Part shown: piece after piece, positions 17,263 to 25,966 of the stretch | Layout: every line of letters starts with the position of its first letter | Position numbering within the stretch: position 1 is the first letter of the stretch | Assembly: GCF_000520995.1 (NCBI RefSeq) | Contig: NZ_JACA01000035.1 | Span: 1 to 64,000 of the forward strand | Direction of reading: 5' to 3' | Source: Aquimarina macrocephali JAMB N27 | Lineage (GTDB): Bacteria > Bacteroidota > Bacteroidia > Flavobacteriales > Flavobacteriaceae | DNA length: 64,000 nucleotides | The notes under the pieces: generated by a model | Databases searched by the model: none | The model's input: only the letters and a program-made list of their open reading frames with translations | What the model was told of the DNA's origin: nothing | Program-made: the position numbers and the translations under genes

Positions 17263-18053
17263 GCTATTGTTAAACTAACCACATACCCTTCGTTATTTCT
17301 CACATTAAAGACTGTATTATCTTCAAAAATAAGATATTGCCCTTTAATTCCTTTTAGCACACCAGAATATTCTGGTGTTTTCGTCAGGTTAAGGCTTTTT
17401 AATGCATTGGGATATTGAAGCACAGGAAAATGAAGTTGAGTTTCTTTTCCATTTTCAATAAAATACTCTTTTACTTCATCAGGGATAAAATCCTTTAGCT
17501 TGTCTTTAAAAGAGATCAAGTCTTCATCTGTTATTTCATTCTTAAGCATGGTACGCCAATTTGTTTTATCAGCAACCTTTTCTTTTAAAGCTACCTCGGT
17601 AATACCAGCCAAATACCGATTAGGAACCTCTACAATTTCTATAGCCTCATGCGCTCCCTGATCTATCCACCTTGTAGGTACCTGGGATTTTCTGGTTACT
17701 CCCACCTTAACATTACTAGAATTAGCCAGATACACAATATGTGGCTGAAGCTGTGCCTTTTTCTCAAATTCTAAATCTCTATCTTCAATATCTAAATGTG
17801 CAGTACTTAATTCTGGGCGCATTACCCAATCTCCGACTTGAGGTTGGTTATAAAAGTCATCATAACAATATCCTTGTCTAAATATTTTTTTATTTTCACC
17901 ACAGGCAAGACATTGATATCTTACAAATTCTATTCGTATTTTTTTATCCAATAACTGATTCATATGGATAAAATCGGATTCGAAAACCAGATAATATTGA
18001 ATAGGGTCATTAATTTCTGTTTGCATTTTTGTTAGTACTCCCTGATATTGCAT
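17259..18053 (-). CDS. DUF2797 family protein
   Basis: 264 residues, cytoplasmic. A cysteine motif C48-x2-C51-x11-C63 (CLACGENKKIFRQGYC) suggests a zinc-binding element. Other conserved text is VYLANSSNVKVGVTR and PTRWIDQGA (about 106-133), as in DUF2797 proteins, whose middle part resembles a GIY-YIG-like core. Function is not established. The gene is divergent from the GH3-like gene, a pairing I recall from related flavobacteria. Its stop codon shares the tetranucleotide CTAG with the stop of the PLP decarboxylase on the other strand. Confidence 0.85.
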   Translation of the reverse strand: MQYQGVLTKMQTEINDPIQYYLVFESDFIHMNQLLDKKIRIEFVRYQCLACGENKKIFRQGYCYDDFYNQPQVGDWVMRPELSTAHLDIEDRDLEFEKKAQLQPHIVYLANSSNVKVGVTRKSQVPTRWIDQGAHEAIEIVEVPNRYLAGITEVALKEKVADKTNWRTMLKNEITDEDLISFKDKLKDFIPDEVKEYFIENGKETQLHFPVLQYPNALKSLNLTKTPEYSGVLKGIKGQYLIFEDNTVFNVRNNEGYVVSLTIA

Positions 18054-18197
18054 AAAATTTCGTTATATAATAATCTAATAAGAAGAATGTGATTATTTTT
18101 ATTATTTTAGTTTCTAATTGACAACAACAAAAATAATGTATTCCAATTTTATATCAGAATTGATGTACTTTATTTTTACCTAAATATACATTAAAAA

Positions 18198-19730
18198 ATG
18201 CCAATCCCATTAGTTAATTCTATAGCCAGCTGGTTCTTAAAAAAGCGCTTTCATCAAATGGAGCTTTTTCTTAAGTACCCCAATGAGGTTCAGCTTGAGT
18301 TACTGCATGTGCTATTAGAAACAGCTAAGAATACAGAATTTGGGAAAAGCTATGATTTTGCAACCATAAGCAATTATGAAACTTTTAAAGAACGTGTACC
18401 TATACGATCTTATGAGGATTATGAATCAGTAATCGAAAGAAGTCGTTTGGGAGAACACAATATTTTTTGGCCTACTCCTATCAAGTGGTTTGCAAAATCT
18501 AGCGGTACTACCAGTTCAAAAAGTAAATTTATCCCTGTTAGTGAGGAATCACTAGAAGATTGTCATTTTGCAGCTGGTAAAGATCTCTTATGTATGTATC
18601 TTAATAATAATGAGGAATCAAAACTTTTTACCGGTAAAAGCCTTAGGTTAGGAGGTAGCAAAGAATTGTATAAAGAAAACGGAACTTCTTTTGGAGATTT
18701 ATCCGCAATAATCATTGATAACATGCCCTTTTGGGCAGAGTTTAGCTCTACTCCTAGTAACGAAGTGTCATTAATGAGTGATTGGGAGTATAAAATGAAA
18801 GCTATTGTTAATGAGACTATTCAGGAAAATGTAACTAGCTTAGCAGGTGTTCCTTCGTGGATGTTGGTTTTACTTAATCAAGTGCTGGAAATTACAGGAA
18901 ATGAGAATATCTTCGAAATCTGGAATAATCTCGAAGTGTATTTTCATGGTGGGGTAAGCTTTGAGCCATACAAAGATCAATACAGTAAAATTTTACCTAG
19001 AAACTCTTTTAAATATTATGAAATATATAATGCTTCTGAAGGCTTCTTTGCTATACAGGATCATAATAATTCTTCTGAGTTATTATTAATGTTAGATTAT
19101 GGGATATTTTATGAATTCATACCTATGAATACATATGGTACCAAAACTGAAAAGGTGATCCCATTAAGCGAAGTAGAAGTTGGAAAAAATTATGCTATTA
19201 TCATTACGACTAATGCTGGATTATGGCGTTATAAAATTGGAGATACTATTCGCTTTACCTCTATAGATCCATATAGAATTAAGGTATCAGGAAGAACCAA
19301 GCATCACATTAATGTCTTTGGAGAAGAGCTTATTATCGAAAATGCAGAAGAAGCTCTTAGAAAGACAACCAAAACCACTAATAGTGAGATTGTAGATTAC
19401 ACCGTGGCTCCAATTTTTATGAAAGGACGAGAAAAAGGCGCACATGAGTGGATCATTGAATTTAAAAAGCATCCCGAAGACATTAAAGAATTTATTCATA
19501 TTCTAGATCAAAACCTGCAACAGGTAAACAGTGATTATGAAGCCAAGAGATACAACAATACAACTCTTAATATTCTTCATGTACGTATTGCAAGACAAAA
19601 CCTATTCTATGATTGGCTGAAAAAGAATGACAAACTGGGAGGGCAACATAAAATCCCAAGGTTATCCAATGAGCGAATCTATATTGAAGAATTAATTGCT
19701 TTAAATAGTGTAGGTTCTTATTCTCCCTGA
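18198..19730 (+). CDS. GH3-family (auxin-responsive promoter-like) acyl-adenylating protein
   Basis: 510 residues. It matches bacterial GH3 proteins: the ATP/AMP-binding motif SSGTTSSKSKFIP at 101-113, YNASEG around 277-282, GLWRYKIGDTIRF around 342-354 and the C-terminal hinge region with SGRTKHHINVFGE. GH3 enzymes activate a carboxylate as an acyl-adenylate and pass it to an amino acid or another amine. In plants this conjugates hormones; the bacterial substrate is unknown. Length is within the family range. No signal peptide is present, so it is cytoplasmic. It has no close downstream partner. Confidence 0.88.
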   Translation: MPIPLVNSIASWFLKKRFHQMELFLKYPNEVQLELLHVLLETAKNTEFGKSYDFATISNYETFKERVPIRSYEDYESVIERSRLGEHNIFWPTPIKWFAKSSGTTSSKSKFIPVSEESLEDCHFAAGKDLLCMYLNNNEESKLFTGKSLRLGGSKELYKENGTSFGDLSAIIIDNMPFWAEFSSTPSNEVSLMSDWEYKMKAIVNETIQENVTSLAGVPSWMLVLLNQVLEITGNENIFEIWNNLEVYFHGGVSFEPYKDQYSKILPRNSFKYYEIYNASEGFFAIQDHNNSSELLLMLDYGIFYEFIPMNTYGTKTEKVIPLSEVEVGKNYAIIITTNAGLWRYKIGDTIRFTSIDPYRIKVSGRTKHHINVFGEELIIENAEEALRKTTKTTNSEIVDYTVAPIFMKGREKGAHEWIIEFKKHPEDIKEFIHILDQNLQQVNSDYEAKRYNNTTLNILHVRIARQNLFYDWLKKNDKLGGQHKIPRLSNERIYIEELIALNSVGSYSP

Positions 19731-19799
19731 TTAAGAAACAGTTAAACCTATCAAAATCAGTCTTTTTTCTATAAAAACCTCAAATAAAAACGCAAATAA

Positions 19800-19816
19800 T
19801 TACGGTTAAACCGTAA
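19800..19816. promoter_or_regulatory. Palindromic site TTACGGT-N3-ACCGTAA (candidate operator)
   Basis: A perfect 7-bp inverted repeat with a 3-nt spacer, ending 158 bp before the ATG of the small secreted-protein gene at 19975. The same 17-bp core occurs at 55558-55574, inside a longer palindrome that ends 156 bp before another secreted-protein ATG. TATGTAAGAATT follows at 19823. Confidence 0.55.
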
Positions 19817-19928
19817 AATAACTATGTAAGAATTGTCGTTTTTAACAAAATTATCAGTATTTCATCGTCCAAAAAAAGCGTTTGATCTAAAAAATATCAA
19901 ATCATTTTTTAGGCTCTTATTTTCATAT

Positions 19929-19936
19929 TAAATTTG
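19929..19936 (+). promoter_or_regulatory. -7 element (TAnnTTTG) for the 19975 gene
   Basis: TAAATTTG, 38 bp before the ATG. A T-rich -33 region (TTTTTT at 19905-19910) is at the expected distance but lacks TTG. Confidence 0.5.
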
Positions 19937-19974
19937 TCCTCAGATAGTTATTAAATATATCAAAGCCCCAAAAT

Positions 19975-20313
19975 ATGAAAACTACGATATCTTGCATTAC
20001 TTTATTATTTCTGGCCATAGGAATTAACGCACAAGAAATCAAAACCAAAAATCATATTACTACAGCCAATGAAACGGCTGCTGTAACTTCAAAGGAGACT
20101 ACTACAGATATTTCTTCTTCAACTAGGGCTTTAAAAACAGAAAACACATTAGAAGAAGACACATGTTACAGTGAAATTTCTAAAGCAACATTTTACGAAG
20201 CTTTAATTCGTCAAAATGGTTTAGAAATATATCTTAACAACAGTGATCTTGTATTAAAAAACACAGAAGATATTATTACTAATAATAAGGAACGAATATC
20301 ATATTCAGAATAA
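19975..20313 (+). CDS. Small secreted protein, unknown function
   Basis: 112 residues. Signal peptide 1-19 (LAIGINAQ). The mature part begins with a Thr/Ser/Glu-rich stretch (about 20-57) and ends with a short, possibly helical segment containing one cysteine (DTCYSEIS). I recognise no family. It has a -7 promoter element, an upstream palindrome shared with the 55737 gene, and a strong terminator, so it looks like a real regulated single-gene unit. Confidence 0.65.
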   Translation: MKTTISCITLLFLAIGINAQEIKTKNHITTANETAAVTSKETTTDISSSTRALKTENTLEEDTCYSEISKATFYEALIRQNGLEIYLNNSDLVLKNTEDIITNNKERISYSE

Positions 20314-20338
20314 TTATATCATCAACTAATCAACCAAC

Positions 20339-20374
20339 AAAAAACACCTTTATAAATTTATAAAGGTGTTTTTT
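20339..20374. terminator. Bidirectional terminator between the 19975 gene and clpX
   Basis: Perfect 36-nt palindrome: AAAAAACACCTTTATAAA and its complement. The A-run on one side and T-run on the other let it act for both convergent transcripts. Confidence 0.88.
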
Positions 20375-20408
20375 ATATATAAAAAGTTTTTCTATATTTT
20401 TCTTCTAC

Positions 20409-21641
20409 TTAAGAGACTGCTTTAAGCTTTTTAATTGTAGATTTATTTAGCTTCTTTTCGGCATAATCTTTAGTTACTCTAAACTCTGTTTCTTCGCTTT
20501 CTGGCAGTTCGAACATTGCATCTGTTAAAATTGCTTCACAAAGTGATCTAAGACCTCTTGCTCCTAATCTGTATTCCAGAGCCTTTTCTACAATATACTC
20601 TAATGCACCATCAGTAATTGAAAAACCAATATTATCCATTTCAAACAACTTCTTATATTGCTTTATAATAGCATTTTTAGGAACTGTTAAAATAGACCTA
20701 AGGGTTTCTTCATCCAGAGGATTCATATAAGAAAGTACAGGAAGCCTACCAATAATCTCAGGAATCAATCCAAAATCTTTTAAATCTCTTGGAATAATAT
20801 ACTGTAACAGATTATCTTTCTCAATAGCGTCTTCACTTTTAGAAGCACTATATCCAACCGCTTGCATATTTAATCGTTTCTGGATCATTTTTTCGATCCC
20901 ATCAAAGGCACCACCTGCAATAAAAAGAATATTTTCGGTATCTACTTCTATAAATTTTTGATCCGGATGTTTACGCCCACCTTTTGGCGGAACATTTACT
21001 ACAGTACCTTCTAGCAACTTAAGTAAAGCTTGTTGAACTCCTTCTCCAGAAACATCTCTGGTAATACTAGGATTATCACTTTTACGAGCTATTTTATCAA
21101 TCTCATCAATGAATACGATACCTCGCTGTGCTTTTTCAAGATTATAATCTGCAGCCTGAAGTAATCGTGTAAGAATACTTTCTACATCTTCACCCACATA
21201 ACCTGCTTCGGTAAGTACAGTTGCATCTACAATAGCCAATGGAACGTTAAGCATTTTAGCAATGGTTTTAGCCATTAATGTTTTACCCGTACCCGTTTGA
21301 CCCACCATAATGATATTACTCTTTTGAATCTCAATATCATCTTCTGTTTGTGGTTGCAATAAGCGCTTATAATGATTATATACTGCAACAGACATTACTT
21401 TTTTTGTAAACTCCTGTCCTATTACATATTCATCCAAAAACTTCTTGATAGCCATAGGCTTTCGTAACATTAATTCGTTACTAAGCTCACCTGTTTCTTC
21501 ATCTTTAGCTTCTTCTACTACAATTCCATGTGCCTGAACAATACACCTATCGCAAATATGGGCATCTAACCCTGCAATAAGCAAATTGGTTTCGGGCTTC
21601 TTTCTTCCGCAAAAAGAGCATTCTAAGTCTTCCTTAGCCAT
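20409..21641 (-). CDS. clpX: ATP-dependent Clp protease ATP-binding subunit ClpX
   Basis: 410 residues, usual length. The N-terminal zinc-binding domain has C8, C11, C30 and C33. The AAA+ domain has Walker A GQTGTGKT at 114-121, Walker B IVFIDE at 175-180 and a sensor-2 GARGLRS. ClpX unfolds substrates and feeds them to ClpP. The loop that contacts ClpP, usually IGF, reads VGY here (263-265); this may be normal for the phylum. It lies downstream of tig and clpP on the same strand with a 95-bp gap, so the quality-control genes are clustered though perhaps separately transcribed. Confidence 0.97.
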   Translation of the reverse strand: MAKEDLECSFCGRKKPETNLLIAGLDAHICDRCIVQAHGIVVEEAKDEETGELSNELMLRKPMAIKKFLDEYVIGQEFTKKVMSVAVYNHYKRLLQPQTEDDIEIQKSNIIMVGQTGTGKTLMAKTIAKMLNVPLAIVDATVLTEAGYVGEDVESILTRLLQAADYNLEKAQRGIVFIDEIDKIARKSDNPSITRDVSGEGVQQALLKLLEGTVVNVPPKGGRKHPDQKFIEVDTENILFIAGGAFDGIEKMIQKRLNMQAVGYSASKSEDAIEKDNLLQYIIPRDLKDFGLIPEIIGRLPVLSYMNPLDEETLRSILTVPKNAIIKQYKKLFEMDNIGFSITDGALEYIVEKALEYRLGARGLRSLCEAILTDAMFELPESEETEFRVTKDYAEKKLNKSTIKKLKAVS

Positions 21642-21736
21642 AGTTATTTAATTTCATTTTCATAAAAACTTCTCTTGTTTTCGTATATGCATACAAGTAT
21701 AAGGGAAAAATCCCCTTATTAACAAGAAAAATCACA

Positions 21737-22411
21737 TCATTCTCTAGTCAAAATCTCATCAATCATTCCATACTCCAGAGCTTTATCTGCTTTCATCCAA
21801 TAATCTCTATCGCTATCCTCATACACTTTATCGTAGGTTTGTCCGGAGTGTTTGGCAATAATTTTATATAATTCTTCTTTTAATATCAAAATCTCACGTG
21901 CAGTGATTTCTATATCACTTGCTTGTCCTTGGGCACCACCTAATGGCTGATGAATCATTACGCGACTATGAGGTAATCCAGAACGTTTTCCTTTTTGCCC
22001 TGCACATAATAACACAGCTCCCATAGATGCAGCCATACCTGTACATATAGTAGCTACGTCTGGCTTGATAAATTGCATTGTATCATAAATACCAAGGCCT
22101 GCATAGACACTTCCTCCTGGAGAGTTAATATAAATCTGAATATCTTTAGAAGAATCTACACTTTCGAGAAATAACAATTGAGCCTGAACAATATTAGCCA
22201 CCTGATCATTAATCCCGGTTCCTAAAAATATAATACGATCCATCATTAACCTCGAAAAAACATCAAAAATAGCAATATTCATTTGACGTTCTTCTATGAT
22301 ATTAGGAGTCATCCCGTTTGGATACATACTACTAACGATCTGGCCATAATAGTTACTATTAATACCATGATGCTTTGTAGCGTATTTTTCGAATTCTTTT
22401 CCGTAATCCAT
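21737..22411 (-). CDS. clpP: ATP-dependent Clp protease proteolytic subunit ClpP
   Basis: 224 residues. The serine-protease triad is visible: S129 in GMAASMG, H154 in MIHQPLGG and D203 in DRDYWM. There is an N-terminal extension of about 40 residues before the ClpP core, likely a propeptide cleaved on assembly. It forms the tetradecameric chamber used with ClpX. A terminator-like hairpin separates it from tig upstream, so it probably has its own promoter. Confidence 0.97.
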   Translation of the reverse strand: MDYGKEFEKYATKHHGINSNYYGQIVSSMYPNGMTPNIIEERQMNIAIFDVFSRLMMDRIIFLGTGINDQVANIVQAQLLFLESVDSSKDIQIYINSPGGSVYAGLGIYDTMQFIKPDVATICTGMAASMGAVLLCAGQKGKRSGLPHSRVMIHQPLGGAQGQASDIEITAREILILKEELYKIIAKHSGQTYDKVYEDSDRDYWMKADKALEYGMIDEILTRE

Positions 22412-22437
22412 ATTTCTTTTTCTGAAATTTTTATTGA

Positions 22438-22474
22438 TAAAAAGGGCGTTAACCTAAAGATAGTTTAACGCCCT
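22438..22474 (-). terminator. Rho-independent terminator after tig
   Basis: On the minus strand, stem AGGGCGTTAA / TTAACGCCCT (22474-22465 with 22452-22443) runs straight into TTTTT. It lies 39 bp after the tig stop and before clpP. Confidence 0.8.
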
Positions 22475-22512
22475 AAATATAAGTATAATTCCTTAGTAAA
22501 TTACAACATTAA

Positions 22513-23835
22513 TTATTTGTAAACTTCTTTTATGAATTCATCAAAGCTAACCTCTTTTATCTTTAGCTTTGCATTTTCTTTATAATAATTAAGCAACTTT
22601 TTACTCATCAATTGCTCAGAGATTCTCTTAACCTCTTCTTGATTTGATAATATTCTTGCTGCAATATCCTCTAGCTCTTTATCTTCTGGAGAATTTTGCC
22701 CAAATTGAGCCATCTGACCTTTAATCAAATCTTTTGCAAAATCTTTTAATTCTTCAAAAGTTACCTGAAGGTTATTATCATTAATTATTTTACCTTCTAT
22801 TAATTGATAACGTAATCCTTTTTCACTTTTTTCAAACTCATCCTTTGCTTCATCTTCTGTTAAAGGCTGCTCACCAGTTGCTCTAATCCATTTCTGTAAA
22901 AACGTATTAGGAAGGTCAAATGTAGTATTCTCTAAAACGTTTTCAGTAATAGCATTAAGCAGTTGTTGTTCTGATTGTTGCTCGAACTGGCGCTCGGCAT
23001 CTTCTTTTATTTTTTCTCTCAGATCAGTAACCGATTTTATAACACCAGCGCCATATAGCTTATCAAACAACTCTTGGTCTAAATCTGCAAGCTCCTGAGT
23101 ATTTATTTCTGAAACTGTAAAGGTTACTTCTATATTAAGATCATGTGCTTCATCATGATTTATTTTTAAAGCACTTATCAAATCATGATCATCGGCAAAT
23201 AATCCTTTTGTTTTTAACTTGATAACATCACCTATCTTTGCTCCCATAAATTTATCAAGGTTCTTTTTACCTTTAATTTTATCTAGGGAAACAGTAAATG
23301 GATTATCTATTTCTTTTTCTTCATTAGCAAAAGAACCAGCTACCAAATCATCTTTCTCTACAGCATCCTTAGGTGTAAGTTTACCATATTGCTTTTGGAT
23401 AGTTTTGATCTGATTATCGATCATCTCATCGTTTGCTACAATTTTGTAGTGAGTGATAGCTTTTTTGCCATTAAGGTTCACTTCGAATTTTGGAGCTAAT
23501 CCAAGTTCGAATTCGAAAGAGTAATTATCAGTATCCCAGTCAAAATTTTCCTGTTCTTTAGGCAAAGGATTTCCTAATACATCAAGTTTTTCCTCTGTAA
23601 GATATTTATTTAATGCATCTTGTAACAGTTTATTTACCTCATCTACCAAAACTGCTTTTCCATATTGTTTTTTAACAAGCCCCATAGGAACGTGACCTTT
23701 TCTAAAACCAGGAATGTTAGCATTTTTACGATAATCACTAAGGATTTTTTCAACCTTATCACTATAATCTTCTTTAGCGATATCTACGGTTACCACTGCA
23801 TTTAATTCGTCTAATTGCTCTTTTGAAATATTCAT
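22513..23835 (-). CDS. tig: Trigger factor, ribosome-associated chaperone
   Basis: 440 residues, typical length. The N-terminal ribosome-binding domain has the signature GFRKGHVP at 43-50. The central part corresponds to the PPIase-like domain and the C-terminal part, helical and rich in E/K/Q, to the chaperone cradle. It binds nascent chains at the ribosome exit. It heads the tig, clpP, clpX group. A good promoter lies just upstream and a terminator just downstream. Confidence 0.95.
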   Translation of the reverse strand: MNISKEQLDELNAVVTVDIAKEDYSDKVEKILSDYRKNANIPGFRKGHVPMGLVKKQYGKAVLVDEVNKLLQDALNKYLTEEKLDVLGNPLPKEQENFDWDTDNYSFEFELGLAPKFEVNLNGKKAITHYKIVANDEMIDNQIKTIQKQYGKLTPKDAVEKDDLVAGSFANEEKEIDNPFTVSLDKIKGKKNLDKFMGAKIGDVIKLKTKGLFADDHDLISALKINHDEAHDLNIEVTFTVSEINTQELADLDQELFDKLYGAGVIKSVTDLREKIKEDAERQFEQQSEQQLLNAITENVLENTTFDLPNTFLQKWIRATGEQPLTEDEAKDEFEKSEKGLRYQLIEGKIINDNNLQVTFEELKDFAKDLIKGQMAQFGQNSPEDKELEDIAARILSNQEEVKRISEQLMSKKLLNYYKENAKLKIKEVSFDEFIKEVYK

Positions 23836-23867
23836 TATCTCTACGTTTACTACTAAAAATTGGCTTG

Positions 23868-23898
23868 CAAAAGTAATACTTTTTTACATCACAACAAA
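23868..23898 (-). promoter_or_regulatory. Promoter of tig
   Basis: On the minus strand TTTG (23898-23895) is followed after 19 bp by TACTTTTG (23875-23868). This fits the Bacteroidota TTTG / TAnnTTTG consensus. The ATG lies 32 bp further on. Confidence 0.6.
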
Positions 23899-23931
23899 CT
23901 TTTAACTCCTTGAAAAACAGTAAGCGTTACA

Positions 23932-24279
23932 TTAATTCTTATCTTTCTTCAAAATAGAATGTAGTATTGATTGAAACACAGATAACAAGACACTAAAGAT
24001 CAGTGCCCACAACCATCCATTTACACTAAAACCAGCTATAAAATAATCTGCCAATAAAATAATTGCTGCATTAATAACTAAAAGAAACAATCCCAAAGTA
24101 AGTATTGTGGCTGGTAGCGTTAAAATAACCAGTAAAGGCTTTACAATTGTATTTAAAATTGCCAAAACAACTGCAACTATTAATGCACTAACATAGTTAT
24201 CGACTCCTACTCCCGGGAGGATTTTAGCTAAAACAAGTACCGCTAAAGCACTTAAAATAAGTTTAAGTAAAAAATTCAT
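23932..24279 (-). CDS. Small membrane protein of the phage-holin-IV-like family (PF04020 type)
   Basis: 115 residues with about four hydrophobic segments. The pattern NTIVKPLLVILTLPATILTLGLFLLVINAAIILLADYF, positions ~42-80, is characteristic of this widespread family (YvlD-like). Despite the family name these are chromosomal membrane proteins of unclear function, not evidence of a prophage. It stands alone between tig and the SGNH lipoprotein gene. Confidence 0.82.
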   Translation of the reverse strand: MNFLLKLILSALAVLVLAKILPGVGVDNYVSALIVAVVLAILNTIVKPLLVILTLPATILTLGLFLLVINAAIILLADYFIAGFSVNGWLWALIFSVLLSVFQSILHSILKKDKN

Positions 24280-24309
24280 ACCTCAAATATAAACTTTATC
24301 TTATTCAAT

Positions 24310-24337
24310 AAAAAAAACCTGCTGAAAAAACAGCAGG
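24310..24337 (-). terminator. Rho-independent terminator after the FadL-SGNH operon
   Basis: On the minus strand CCTGCTG (24337-24331), a T6 loop and CAGCAGG (24324-24318) are followed by eight T before an A. It lies 31 bp after the stop of the SGNH lipoprotein gene. Confidence 0.85.
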
Positions 24338-24368
24338 CTTTTATCTAAACATTGTTTAGTATATTTTC

Positions 24369-25961
24369 TTAGTTAACATCATTGTTTAAGGTAACAGTAC
24401 CATAATCCGCAGGATTAACCCTTGGCAAAGTAGAACCATAAGTAGCTTTAATAGCATCCAATGTCCCATTTGTTATCAAAGCATGAGCTCTTGGCGTTGG
24501 GTGCACCCCATCTAATGAGAACCCTCCTCCACTAACAAATTCTGATGTAATCACTCCTCCATCAATAGAAATACCTCCATTTGCAGCTTGCGCCAAATCG
24601 GCTGCTGCATCATAGAACGCCAACCCTTTTGCTGTTGCAAGACCTGCAATAGTAGCATTAAATCCAGTACGAGCATTTTCTATAGCTGTCTGTTCTGCTG
24701 GGATTAACACGTATTTATCTTCCAAAGGAAAACTAACACCATTAACCGATAATTGTCCTGCATCTTCTTGGGACAAACCTAAACCTACCAATTCTGCAAA
24801 TCTGGCTTCATTAAGTTTCCCTATAATACTTGAACTGGTAAGCACTAACAAATCATCTGCAGTAGCTTGTCTTGCCTGACCGTACTGTGCTCCAAAAAGA
24901 GCTGCTTTTAACGCTCCAAATGTAGGAGTTAAAGCTGCAGTCAATTGTGCCGTTTTATCCTCGAGCGATTCATCTTTAATTACCACAGCACTTGCTCCGG
25001 TAGTAGAAAATTCTATTGCTCTTTCTGGAACACCAATACCTGCAAATGCAAGGTTTAATCCTGCATAGGTTGCATTAAGAGTAGGTATTTGTGGTCCGAA
25101 ATCAGGATTCAAAGGACTTAATGGCGCATAAGGAACAGTTGTGAAAAATGGTATAGAAGTTACACTTGGTAAATTCAACAACACTCCTTTTGCTCCTTTT
25201 GCAGTAAGTGCATCAATTAATTGACTATATACACCTGCAAATACAGTAGTATTTGTAATATCATTTGAACCATATGAAGTTGGATCAAGATTAGGCACTT
25301 CATTATTATCTGCTCCTACACCACCAGAAGTAGCATAGCTAAGTATATCATTATTTCCGATCCATAAACTAAAAAACGTAGGATTCTGTGCTACAGCATC
25401 TCCTATTACTGTTGCTGTTGCCGAAGAAGCAAATCTTGCATAATAAGGATTTGCCAAACCACCTGCTACCCCAGCTACATTACCATATCCTGGTGCAGCC
25501 AAATGAAAACTTTTTGCTCCGGGAACTCCCATATTATTAAAAGAACCGTTTAAACTACTAGATATCTCGGTAGTAGGTGCGGCTCCTATATACACAGAAG
25601 GACCAACAGGCTTACCATCTGCATCAAAAACCAGCACAAATCTATTGTCTAAAATCTGAGTTCCTCCTAGTAATGCTCCTCCTGTATTATCCGACATTAA
25701 TGGTTGTGTAAAATCACCACCACCTGCAAATGCAAATTGCTTGGATAATATATTAGGATATGAATTTTCTTGTCCTGTTATATATAATGCTCCGTCGGCA
25801 AAACCAGCCGTAAGTGAATTTCCTAATGCCACATAAGTACTAAAATCAGCTTCTCCACTTTTATACGTTCCTGCTTCATCAATCGGATTATCAAATTCTG
25901 GCTCACATGCTATTATTCCTAATGCAAGAATTGCTAAGTATTTTATATTTTTCCTCATCAT
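24369..25961 (-). CDS. SGNH/GDSL-type hydrolase lipoprotein
   Basis: 530 residues. Lipoprotein signal ending GIIAC with the acylated cysteine at 19. SGNH blocks: nucleophile block GNSLTAG at 47-53 (GDS is GNS here), GNND at 202-205 (block III) and DGVHP at 484-488 (block V; catalytic D484 and H487). It is larger than a plain SGNH domain because of an insertion rich in G, A and N (about 85-185). The family hydrolyses lipids or other esters; the substrate is unknown. It lies 5 bp after a FadL-type porin gene. The pair probably hydrolyses and takes up hydrophobic esters at the outer membrane, which is an inference. Confidence 0.87.
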   Translation of the reverse strand: MMRKNIKYLAILALGIIACEPEFDNPIDEAGTYKSGEADFSTYVALGNSLTAGFADGALYITGQENSYPNILSKQFAFAGGGDFTQPLMSDNTGGALLGGTQILDNRFVLVFDADGKPVGPSVYIGAAPTTEISSSLNGSFNNMGVPGAKSFHLAAPGYGNVAGVAGGLANPYYARFASSATATVIGDAVAQNPTFFSLWIGNNDILSYATSGGVGADNNEVPNLDPTSYGSNDITNTTVFAGVYSQLIDALTAKGAKGVLLNLPSVTSIPFFTTVPYAPLSPLNPDFGPQIPTLNATYAGLNLAFAGIGVPERAIEFSTTGASAVVIKDESLEDKTAQLTAALTPTFGALKAALFGAQYGQARQATADDLLVLTSSSIIGKLNEARFAELVGLGLSQEDAGQLSVNGVSFPLEDKYVLIPAEQTAIENARTGFNATIAGLATAKGLAFYDAAADLAQAANGGISIDGGVITSEFVSGGGFSLDGVHPTPRAHALITNGTLDAIKATYGSTLPRVNPADYGTVTLNNDVN

Positions 25962-25966
25962 CTTTA

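Noticed and set aside
23932..24279. Evidence of a prophage from the holin-like protein
   Set aside because: This family is a common chromosomal membrane protein and no other phage genes are present.
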